The position numbers and the translations under genes were made by a program. Below are positions 16,739-24,369 of a stretch of 34,849 nucleotides of DNA, in pieces (position 1 is the stretch's first letter; each line of letters starts with the position of its first letter). The DNA comes from Megasphaera sp. Lineage in GTDB: Bacteria; Bacillota; Negativicutes; Veillonellales; Megasphaeraceae. The notes under the pieces are model-generated. The model was not told the DNA's origin. It ran no database searches and worked only from the letters and a program-made list of their open reading frames with translations. The DNA lies in the NCBI GenBank assembly GCA_022649055.1, contig JALCNL010000019.1, forward strand, positions 1-34,849. The letters are read 5' to 3'.

Positions 16739-18265
16739 ATGATGGTTATTTTAGCATTATTGCCAATTTTATGGCTGGTTATAGGCCTGGCAATTTTGAA
16801 AGTTCCTGCATGGAAGGCTTGTACGATTGCCGTAATTATTTCGTTTATTGTCGCTATTGCAGCGTATGGACAAGGTACTATTGTTATGGGATCTGCTGCA
16901 TTGGAAGGTGTGGCACTGGCAATTTGGCCTATCCTATTAGTTATTACAGCGGCTATTTTTACGTATAATTTGGTATTATATACGAAGGCTATGGATATCA
17001 TCAAGCAAATGCTTACTAGTGTAAGTAATGACCGCCGTATCATTGCTTTACTGCTTGCTTGGGGATTCGGTGCATTTATGGAAGGAATGGCTGGATTTGG
17101 TACCGCTGTTGCGATTCCTGCCAGCATGATGTTTGCTTTGGGATTTGATCCGATTAAATCTATACTGGCCTGCCTTATTGCCAATACAGTGCCAACACCA
17201 TTCGGATCTATCGCTATTCCTACTACTACGATGGCTTCTCTTACTGGATTGGATTTATCCCAGTTAGGAATTTATACGGCAATGATGAATGCTGTTTTAG
17301 ATATTACGTGTCCGTTCTTGGTAGTGATGGTTATTGCCGGGGGTCCAAAAGCTTTAAAAGGCGTTTTTGGGGTCACTTTAATTTCTGGACTGGCACTTCT
17401 TATTCCGGAATATTTGATTTGTATTGCTATCGGACCTGAATTAGCTGTTATTGCTCCATCTATTATCATTATGGGTGCCATTGTTATTTGTGCTAAAATA
17501 TTTAAAAATGACAATCCTGAATATGCAATGGATACCAAAGTCGAACCTGTTGACTTCAATACAGGGGTTAAAGCTGCCATGCCATTTATTTTGATTTTTG
17601 TATTTTTACTTATTACATCTAAATTGGTTCCATTTATCAATACTCCGCTGGCAGCTATTCAAACAGCTGTCCCAATTTATATCGGAGCAGGGGCTAAACC
17701 GTATACGTTTGTTTGGATTGCAACTCCTGGCATCATGATTTTCTTGGCTGCATTTATTGGCGGCAAAGTACAAGGTGCATCATGGAGTGAATTGTTTAAC
17801 GTATTTGGCTCAACGCTGAAAGGGCTTCGCTTTACCTATATTACGATCATAGCTGTTGTTGTAACCGCAAAACTGATGACATACAGTGGTATGACGGCGG
17901 ATATTGCAAAAGCCCTTGTATATGCTACAGGTACGGGATATCCTGCTTTTGCACCTGTTGTGGGTGCTCTTGGTGCATTTATTACTGGCTCTGCGACAAA
18001 CACAAATGTTCTCTTTGGGCCATTGCAAACGGCTGCTGCTGCGGGCATTCCAGGGTCTAGTCCTGCTTGGCTTGCTGCTGCAAACTCTGCCGGTGCAGGT
18101 ATCGGCAAGATGCTTTCTCCTCAAAGTATTGCCTTATCTATCGGTGCTGTTGGCACGGTTGTTCAAGGTAAAGAAAGTGTTATTATGAAGGGAATTTTTG
18201 GATATTTTGTTCTGTATCTGGTGATTGCAGGTGCATGGTGCTTTTTTGGTCAAGCGTTTCTTTAA
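16739..18265 (+). CDS. lctP: L-lactate permease (LctP/LldP family)
   Basis: Lactate/proton symporter of the inner membrane. From ATG 16739 (AAAGGGTG about 9 nt upstream) it has 508 residues, almost all in hydrophobic segments (about 12-14 membrane helices). Family features include GAFMEGMAGFGTAVAIPASM, a conserved glycine-rich loop, and the ITGSATNTNVLFGPLQ segment near the C-terminus. The frame is open upstream to GTG 16694, where AAGGTGGAG has no in-frame start at useful distance. The gene stands alone between a structured leader and a bidirectional terminator. It suggests lactate use or export, usual in lactate-fermenting Negativicutes. Confidence 0.92.
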   Translation: MMVILALLPILWLVIGLAILKVPAWKACTIAVIISFIVAIAAYGQGTIVMGSAALEGVALAIWPILLVITAAIFTYNLVLYTKAMDIIKQMLTSVSNDRRIIALLLAWGFGAFMEGMAGFGTAVAIPASMMFALGFDPIKSILACLIANTVPTPFGSIAIPTTTMASLTGLDLSQLGIYTAMMNAVLDITCPFLVVMVIAGGPKALKGVFGVTLISGLALLIPEYLICIAIGPELAVIAPSIIIMGAIVICAKIFKNDNPEYAMDTKVEPVDFNTGVKAAMPFILIFVFLLITSKLVPFINTPLAAIQTAVPIYIGAGAKPYTFVWIATPGIMIFLAAFIGGKVQGASWSELFNVFGSTLKGLRFTYITIIAVVVTAKLMTYSGMTADIAKALVYATGTGYPAFAPVVGALGAFITGSATNTNVLFGPLQTAAAAGIPGSSPAWLAAANSAGAGIGKMLSPQSIALSIGAVGTVVQGKESVIMKGIFGYFVLYLVIAGAWCFFGQAFL

Positions 18266-18289
18266 TTCGTCTATATAAAGAATAGTATA

Positions 18290-18324
18290 AAAAATGAACT
18301 CGATATACCATCGAGTTCATTTTT
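18290..18324. terminator. Bidirectional terminator between lctP and the convergent small gene
   Basis: Perfect 15-bp stem (18290-18304 / 18310-18324) with a 5-nt loop, an A-run on the left and a T-run on the right, so it can work on both strands. Confidence 0.9.
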
Positions 18325-18328
18325 GCTT

Positions 18329-18760
18329 TTATTGTTCCTGTTCTTCCTCTTTATATGATTCCACATCAGGAATATCTTTTGTGTTGAAACCGATAATACG
18401 TCGTGGAGCAGAAATATCATCATTTCGAGGAACTGCAACCAACAGCAGATTGAGTTGTGATAAGTGCTGTACCAGTTCAACTTTAGAATTATCTGAAAGT
18501 TCTCCATAAAAAACAATCATATTAGGGTCCCAGTACCCAACGTCTTGTATACTGAACGTGATATTTCCTGAAGATACTAACCGACCGCCAGCTTGCATAG
18601 TATCAGGAAGATCTGATTCAAAATGGTTAATCAAGGAGACGATTCGTTTATACATATCTGATGCTAAATAAGGCGTTTCAGGATCGTTTTCTTCATAACT
18701 TTCCGAATCGGATGGAGGTATTATAGTGATATCCTTTGTTTTATTGTTCTTTTTTGCCAT
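18329..18760 (-). CDS. Conserved small acidic protein, possibly DUF6173-like; function unknown
   Basis: A 143-residue protein. ATG 18760 is chosen because AGGA lies about 10 nt upstream; an in-frame GTG at 18769 would add three residues. Both ends are charged and probably disordered: a KKNNKTKD and Ser/Glu/Asp-rich N-terminus and an EEEQEQ C-terminus. The folded middle has RIVSLINHFESDLPD, GGRLVSSGNITFSIQDVGYW, MIVFYG and LVQHLSQLNLLLVAVPR. From memory this resembles DUF6173, but I am not certain. There is no signal peptide or membrane helix. It is convergent with lctP and divergent from hslO. Confidence 0.7.
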   Translation of the reverse strand: MAKKNNKTKDITIIPPSDSESYEENDPETPYLASDMYKRIVSLINHFESDLPDTMQAGGRLVSSGNITFSIQDVGYWDPNMIVFYGELSDNSKVELVQHLSQLNLLLVAVPRNDDISAPRRIIGFNTKDIPDVESYKEEEQEQ

Positions 18761-18863
18761 GCATATCACATCCTAAATAATTTATTTTAATCATTCATAC
18801 TATATATTCACCAAATTAGTACGCTTTTCCTGCCGGCATATATAAATTGCGTCCGTTTTGATG

Positions 18864-18869
18864 TATAAT
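18864..18869 (+). promoter_or_regulatory. Possible -10 element for the hslO operon
   Basis: TATAAT located 40 nt before the hslO start. No good -35 is present at 16-18 nt, so the promoter assignment is tentative. Confidence 0.35.
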
Positions 18870-18908
18870 ATGTAATATCAGTACTGAAGAAGGGACGATT
18901 TATTTATT

Positions 18909-19778
18909 ATGTTATATACGGATAAGATTATACATTACACAACAGAAGAACGTATTCGTGTTTCTATTGCGTTAACAAAGAATATTGCTGAAACCGCTCG
19001 TAAGCGCCATGGATTATCCCCCGTAGCCGCTGCGGCGTTAGGAAGAACTATGACAGGTGCGTTGCTCTTAGCGGGTGATTATAAAAATCATGAAGGCGTT
19101 TCGATTTGTATTAAAGGAGATGGACCTTTAGGAGCTATTTATGCGGATGCTTTTGATACCAATAAAGTTCGTGGTTATGTTGATAATCCAATTGTCGATA
19201 TTCCTTTGAAAGAAAATGGCAAGCTGGATGTAGGAAAGGCTGTGGGGAAAGGAAAGGTTATGGTAACTCGCTTCACACCCGAAAAAACAACGTATACCAG
19301 TCAATCAAATCTCGTTACAGGAGAAATTGCCGAAGATTTAGCTTACTATTTATATACTTCCGAACAAGTCCCTTCAACAATCAGTTTGGGCGTATTAGTA
19401 GAGAGAGATTATTCTATTGCTGCTTCTGGAGGTTTTTTAGTCCAAGCGCTGCCAGGTGCTGCTGATGAAAATCTGGCGCAGGTCGAAGCAAATATATCAG
19501 GTATAGGCGCTATTACAACGTATTTATCAAATCATATATGCGGTGAAGGATTGATTGAGTGTATTTTGCATGGATTGCATTATAAGGAACTGTACAGACA
19601 AAATCTGCATTGGCAATGTACTTGTTCACAGCAGCGGATTGAAAATGTCCTTCTATCTTTAAGCGATGCAGATAAGCAGGAATTATTAAAGGACCCGCAG
19701 GTGGAGATGACATGCCACTATTGTGGGAAAAAATATGTGATCAGTCAAAAGGAATTGCAACATTTATATCATTGCTAA
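18909..19778 (+). CDS. hslO: Redox-regulated chaperone Hsp33
   Basis: A holdase chaperone activated by oxidation. The 289-residue protein has the C-terminal zinc switch C237-x-C239, 29 residues, then C269-x-x-C272, exactly the family pattern (CxC-x27-32-CxxC). The N-terminal domain includes GRTMTGALLLAG and the IKGDGPLGAIYADA segment. The start is the only reasonable ATG; AAGAAGGGA lies about 13 nt upstream. The mtnP-like gene follows after 17 nt, so hslO is probably the first gene of the SAM-by-product operon. Confidence 0.96.
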   Translation: MLYTDKIIHYTTEERIRVSIALTKNIAETARKRHGLSPVAAAALGRTMTGALLLAGDYKNHEGVSICIKGDGPLGAIYADAFDTNKVRGYVDNPIVDIPLKENGKLDVGKAVGKGKVMVTRFTPEKTTYTSQSNLVTGEIAEDLAYYLYTSEQVPSTISLGVLVERDYSIAASGGFLVQALPGAADENLAQVEANISGIGAITTYLSNHICGEGLIECILHGLHYKELYRQNLHWQCTCSQQRIENVLLSLSDADKQELLKDPQVEMTCHYCGKKYVISQKELQHLYHC

Positions 19779-19795
19779 AAAAGGAGATGACTGCT

Positions 19796-20590
19796 ATGGG
19801 ACGTATTGCTATTATTGGCGGTACCGGTGTATGTGATGCTACGATGCTGAATCAGGTGAAAGAAGATACCATGGATAATTTCTATGGCACAATTAAATAT
19901 ATGAAGGGGACTTATAAAGGAAAAGATATTGTTTTTTTGCCGCGGCACGGGAAAAATCACCAAATTCCACCGCATCTTATTAATTACCGGGCCAATATCC
20001 TTGGATTAAAACAACTAGGAGTAACAACGATTATTGCTACGACAGCAGTAGGATCGCTGAACCAATCGTATAAACCGGATGATTTTGTACTTCAAGATCA
20101 GTTTCTTGATTTTACAAAAATGCGTCATACTACTTTTTTTGATGGTGGTAAGAATGGAGTTGTCCATGTAGATATGACAAGTCCATATTGTCCGCATTTA
20201 CGGCAGACTATTGTTGAAGCTGGGGCGGAGCTGGGGTATACCGTACATCCCCAAGGAACCTATGTATGTACAGAAGGTCCTCGTTTTGAAACACCAGCTG
20301 AAATTAAAATGTTTGAAAAATTAGGGGGAGATCTTGTCGGTATGACAAATGTTCCTGAAGTTTGCTTAGCGCGGGAAGCTGAAATGTGTTATTCTACCAT
20401 TTCTATGATTACCAATTTTGCCGCCGGAATTTCACCGACTCCATTGACGCATTCCGAAGTAGTGGAATGTATGGCAAAAAATTCGGAACGATTGAAAAAA
20501 TTGATTTTAAAATCAATTGAAATGTATGTAGATGATGAATCTTGTGAATGCCGCCATACGTTAAAAGATTATGGAGGATTTACGATATAA
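19796..20590 (+). CDS. mtnP: MTAP/PNP-family phosphorylase, probably methylthioinosine phosphorylase
   Basis: Phosphorolyses a 5'-methylthionucleoside to the free base and 5-methylthioribose 1-phosphate. The 264-residue protein starts at ATG 19796 (AAGGAGA 8 nt upstream). It has GGTGVCDAT, LPRHGKNHQIPPH (phosphate site), TEGPRFETPAEI and GMTNVPEVCLAREAEM. Human-type MTA phosphorylases carry T-D-Y-D at the base-recognition strand. Here the sequence is T-N207-F-A209, with both Asp lost. Asn there is the signature of 6-oxopurine phosphorylases, so MTI or inosine is a likelier substrate than MTA. A deaminase that would supply MTI is encoded in the same operon. Family membership is certain; substrate is inferred. 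Confidence 0.9.
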   Translation: MGRIAIIGGTGVCDATMLNQVKEDTMDNFYGTIKYMKGTYKGKDIVFLPRHGKNHQIPPHLINYRANILGLKQLGVTTIIATTAVGSLNQSYKPDDFVLQDQFLDFTKMRHTTFFDGGKNGVVHVDMTSPYCPHLRQTIVEAGAELGYTVHPQGTYVCTEGPRFETPAEIKMFEKLGGDLVGMTNVPEVCLAREAEMCYSTISMITNFAAGISPTPLTHSEVVECMAKNSERLKKLILKSIEMYVDDESCECRHTLKDYGGFTI

Positions 20591-20592
20591 TT

Positions 20593-21663
20593 ATGGATAC
20601 AATGCGTTGGAAGAATGGCCGCTTGATTCTTTTGGATCAAACAAAACTGCCGGCTAAAGTGATGTATATTACCTGTACCCATTGGAACGAAGTACGGGAT
20701 GCTATTCGGATCCTTGCTGTACGAGGAGCTCCGGCAATTGGAGTCGCTGCTGCCTATGGCATGGTGTTGGCTGCGTATGAAGTCTTAAAAAACAATCCTA
20801 CCATCACGACGTCTGAGTATATTGCCGAGTTGCAGCATATCAGCAAAAAAATGGATGCAGCAAGACCGACAGCTGTTAATTTGCATTGGGCACTGACTCA
20901 AGTAATGACGACTGCTAACCATATGACAGCCGCAGCTGCTTGGGAAATAACTAAGATTCTCGAAAAACAAGCCATAGCCATGCAGCATGAAGATGTAGCC
21001 ATTAATACAGCACTATCCACTTATGGGGCCGACGAATTATTGAAATATACGAATAAACCACTTACTATTTTAACTCATTGTAATGCCGGCGCATTGGCAA
21101 CGGCAGGTGTAGGAACTGCATTAGGCGTGATTCGGGCATTACATAAAAAAAATCGAATTCGCATGGTATATGCAGATGAAACACGTCCTTTACTGCAGGG
21201 AGCTCGACTTACAGCAACAGAATTAATGAGTGATGGAATTCCCGTAACACTCATTACCGATAACATGGCTGCTTGGGTTATGAAAACAAAAGGTGTGGAT
21301 GCTGTCATTGTCGGAGCGGATCGCATTACAGGCAATGGAGATACGGCAAACAAAATAGGAACATACGGTGTTTCCTTATTGGCAAGAGCACATCACATTC
21401 CGTTTTATGTGGCTGCACCTGTTTCTACTTTTGATTTAACCCTGCAGACAGGAGCGGAAATTCCTATTGAAGAAAGAAATCCTGATGAAGTTCGATGTAT
21501 TGGAGAGGTAGCAATTTCCTTAAAAAATGCATCGGTTTTTAATCCTGCGTTTGATGTGACACCCCATGAAAATATTAAAGCTATATTTACAGAGTTTGGT
21601 GTACTTCAAAACCCCGATTCATATACTATATTCAAATTTTTTAAACAGAAAGAGGTCTTGTAA
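20593..21663 (+). CDS. mtnA: 5-methylthioribose-1-phosphate isomerase
   Basis: Isomerises methylthioribose 1-phosphate to methylthioribulose 1-phosphate. The 356-residue protein starts at ATG 20593, 2 nt after the upstream stop; GGAGGA is 15 nt away, so translational coupling is likely. RGAPAIGVAAAYG, THCNAGALAT (catalytic Cys163), RPLLQGARLTATEL and GADRITGNGDTANKIG (catalytic Asp243) distinguish it from eIF2B-like relatives. It takes the sugar product of the preceding phosphorylase. The later methionine-salvage genes (mtnB, mtnC/W/X, mtnD) are not in the window. Confidence 0.95.
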   Translation: MDTMRWKNGRLILLDQTKLPAKVMYITCTHWNEVRDAIRILAVRGAPAIGVAAAYGMVLAAYEVLKNNPTITTSEYIAELQHISKKMDAARPTAVNLHWALTQVMTTANHMTAAAAWEITKILEKQAIAMQHEDVAINTALSTYGADELLKYTNKPLTILTHCNAGALATAGVGTALGVIRALHKKNRIRMVYADETRPLLQGARLTATELMSDGIPVTLITDNMAAWVMKTKGVDAVIVGADRITGNGDTANKIGTYGVSLLARAHHIPFYVAAPVSTFDLTLQTGAEIPIEERNPDEVRCIGEVAISLKNASVFNPAFDVTPHENIKAIFTEFGVLQNPDSYTIFKFFKQKEVL

Positions 21664-22907
21664 TGATGGAATCAATGATTCGTGATTTTTCACTTGCTTC
21701 TAAAGGGCACGAAAAGATTAGCTGGGTAGATCATTATATGCCCACGTTAAATGCAATCGGCAGTATATTAAAGGAAAAACAAACCTTTAAAGGAAAAACG
21801 ATTGCAGTAAGCGTTCATTTGGAAGCTAAAACCGCATATCTGGCTAAAGTTTTACATCGTGCGGGAGCACATGTTGTTGTTACCGGCAGCAATCCGTTAT
21901 CGACGCAGGATGACGTAGCGGCAGCACTGGTAGATGATGGATTAACGGTATACTCATGGTATAATGCAACGAATGATGAATATTTCACATTTCTAAATAA
22001 GGCATTGGATCATCATCCAGATATTATTATTGATGATGGGGGGGATCTTGTCCATTTATTGCATACGACACGAGCGGATGCACGGGAAAATATAATGGGC
22101 GGCACCGAAGAAACCACAACAGGAGTAAACAGACTGCGCGGATTGGATAAAAGGGGAGCTTTACAATTTCCTATGATTGCAGCCAACGATTCCTATTGTA
22201 AATATCTTTTTGATAACAGATATGGCACTGGACAGTCTACATGGGACGGGATTATGCGGACGACCAATCTTACGGTTGTCGGTAAACGCGTGGTTATTGC
22301 CGGATATGGCTGGTGTGGACGAGGCTGTGCCATGCGGGCCAAAGGTCTGGGAGCACATGTTATTGTAACAGAGGTCAATCCTATCAAGGCAATTGAAGCC
22401 GTATTCGATGGTTTTGAAGTGATGACGATGGAAGAAGCTGCAAAAATAGGTGACATCTTTGTAACCTTGACCGGATGTGAAAATGTTATCCGCGGTGAAC
22501 ATATGAAGAATATGAAAGATGGCACTGTTATGGCTAATGCCGGACATTTTGACGTTGAAATTAATAAAAAAGAGTTAGAACAGATGGCTGTCGCTCATTT
22601 TGAAGCGCGACACAATATTGAAGGATACAAGCTGCCGAATGGGCATATTATTAATTTAATTGCGGAAGGTAGACTGGTTAATTTGGCAGCAGGAGACGGC
22701 CATCCGGCTGAAATTATGGATTTATCTTTTGCTGTACAAGCTATGGCAGCAAAATATCTGATGGAACACTATCAGGAATTAGAAAACCATGTATATGTAC
22801 TGCCTCATACCATTGATACGGAAATTGCTAATATAAAATTATCATCTATGGGCTATCAGATAGATAGTCTTACGGATAAACAACGTGCGTATCTTAATCT
22901 GGATTAA
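21663..22907 (+). CDS. ahcY: Adenosylhomocysteinase-family enzyme, archaeal/Thermotoga type; possible S-inosylhomocysteine hydrolase
   Basis: NAD-dependent cleavage of an S-nucleosylhomocysteine to homocysteine and nucleoside. The 414-residue protein has SNPLSTQDDVAAAL, DDGGDLVH, EETTTGVNRLR, NDSYCKYLFDN and a Rossmann NAD site GYGWCGRG. Two traits set it apart from standard SAH hydrolases. The motif is H52-L-E-A-K56-T rather than H-M-T-x-(E/Q)-T, putting Lys where Glu/Gln approaches adenine N6. The C-terminus ends in LTDKQRAYLNLD instead of the KPxxYRY tail. This resembles the subgroup in which Methanocaldococcus uses S-inosylhomocysteine. The ATG overlaps the mtnA stop by 1 nt. Fold certain, substrate inferred. 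Confidence 0.9.
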   Translation: MMESMIRDFSLASKGHEKISWVDHYMPTLNAIGSILKEKQTFKGKTIAVSVHLEAKTAYLAKVLHRAGAHVVVTGSNPLSTQDDVAAALVDDGLTVYSWYNATNDEYFTFLNKALDHHPDIIIDDGGDLVHLLHTTRADARENIMGGTEETTTGVNRLRGLDKRGALQFPMIAANDSYCKYLFDNRYGTGQSTWDGIMRTTNLTVVGKRVVIAGYGWCGRGCAMRAKGLGAHVIVTEVNPIKAIEAVFDGFEVMTMEEAAKIGDIFVTLTGCENVIRGEHMKNMKDGTVMANAGHFDVEINKKELEQMAVAHFEARHNIEGYKLPNGHIINLIAEGRLVNLAAGDGHPAEIMDLSFAVQAMAAKYLMEHYQELENHVYVLPHTIDTEIANIKLSSMGYQIDSLTDKQRAYLNLD

Positions 22908-22925
22908 GGAGACGGTTACAGATCT

Positions 22926-24206
22926 ATGAAAACATTAATAAAGAATGTAGGCATTTATAAAGACCATGTCATAACAGAACATCAAAATATTGCCATTGAA
23001 GACACACGAATCAGTGGATTCCCTGATAGTATACATGCTGATGAATATGATACGATAATAGAAGGGAAGGGGATGCTGGCAACTCCGGGATTTGTTAATA
23101 CGCACAATCATATTGCCATGACTGTATTTCGCAGTTATGCCGATGATATGCAGTTAATGGATTGGCTGGAAAAGAAAATTTGGCCCGCAGAAGATAAACT
23201 GGACAGCGATATTGTGTATGCACAGACTATGTTAGGCATTGCCGAAATGATTCGCTGTGGAACAACAAGTTTTGCAGATATGTATTTTTTTATGAATGAT
23301 GTAGCTAAAGCAGTATCTGAAACAGGTATTCGAGCTTCTTTATGTCGCGGAATGACTGGATGTACTCCCAGTGGGATGCAAGCTTTAAAAGAAAGTAAAA
23401 CGTTTTACCAAGATTGGAATGGTAAAGCTGACGGACGTATTACTGTTATGCTGGGTCCCCATGCGCCTTATACCTGCGCTCCTGATTATCTGCGCAAAGT
23501 AGTAGCTTTAGCACATGAATTACATGCAGAAATACATATTCATTTATGTGAGACGAAAGGCGAGGTTGAAAATATAAAGAAACAGTACGGAAAATCACCG
23601 ATTCTCTTGATGGATGATTTGGGTATTTTTGATTGCGGATGTTTGGCAGCACATTGTGTATGGGTGGACGATGCAGATTTAGAGATAATGGCCAGAAAAC
23701 ATGTCCGTGTCGCTCATAACCCGGGAAGTAATTTAAAATTAGCCAGTGGAATCGCACCGATTCATACTATGCTGCAAAAAGGCATTACCGTAGGATTAGG
23801 TACAGACGGCGCTTCCAGTAATAATAATCTGGATATATTCGAGGAAATGCGGTTGGCTGCATTGATCCATAAAGCGAATACACTGGATCCGTTGATTATT
23901 CCTGCGGAAACGGCTGTTAATTTATTAACAGAAGGCGGTGCTAAGGCTCTTGGCTATACCGATGTCGGAAAACTGCAGGAAGGCTATAAAGCAGATATTA
24001 CACTAATAAATCGTGAAGGTTTGCATTGGTATCCTAAAAATGATATGATGTCACTGCTGGCGTATTCAGCGAATAGCTTTGATGTAGACACCGTTATTGT
24101 AGATGGAAATATTTTGCTGCGCAATAAAGAATTTACTACATTAGATATTGATAAAATTCGTTTTGAAGCAGAACGGACTAAAGATAAACTTTTTAATTCA
24201 TTATGA
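22926..24206 (+). CDS. mtaD: 5-methylthioadenosine/S-adenosylhomocysteine deaminase
   Basis: Metal-dependent amidohydrolase that deaminates MTA and SAH (and, in some members, 5'-deoxyadenosine) to the inosine forms. The 426-residue protein shows NTH60NH62 (metal), HIHLCET (H206), HCVWV, the substrate-loop H264-NPGSNLKLASGIAP and GTDGASSNNNLD (metal Asp), in the usual MtaD order. It begins 18 nt after the ahcY-type gene, with AAGGAGA 13 nt upstream of the ATG, and ends the operon at a strong terminator. Its products are the substrates proposed for the two upstream nucleoside-cleaving enzymes. Confidence 0.94.
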   Translation: MKTLIKNVGIYKDHVITEHQNIAIEDTRISGFPDSIHADEYDTIIEGKGMLATPGFVNTHNHIAMTVFRSYADDMQLMDWLEKKIWPAEDKLDSDIVYAQTMLGIAEMIRCGTTSFADMYFFMNDVAKAVSETGIRASLCRGMTGCTPSGMQALKESKTFYQDWNGKADGRITVMLGPHAPYTCAPDYLRKVVALAHELHAEIHIHLCETKGEVENIKKQYGKSPILLMDDLGIFDCGCLAAHCVWVDDADLEIMARKHVRVAHNPGSNLKLASGIAPIHTMLQKGITVGLGTDGASSNNNLDIFEEMRLAALIHKANTLDPLIIPAETAVNLLTEGGAKALGYTDVGKLQEGYKADITLINREGLHWYPKNDMMSLLAYSANSFDVDTVIVDGNILLRNKEFTTLDIDKIRFEAERTKDKLFNSL

Positions 24207-24249
24207 TAAAATATTTCTTTAACTAATTGAATTCAAAGATAAAGTATGA

Positions 24250-24297
24250 TACAATTACTTCCGATAACGTTAAATTATCGGAAGTAATTGTATTTTT
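24250..24297 (+). terminator. Intrinsic terminator of the hslO-mtaD operon
   Basis: Perfect 18-bp stem (24250-24267 / 24275-24292), 7-nt loop, then TTTTT. Confidence 0.92.
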
Positions 24298-24369
24298 GTT
24301 CTTTCTGGAATTTTTTAATAAAATATATCGATATTCTTTTATATTCAATATTATTGTTAAGGAGTGATT

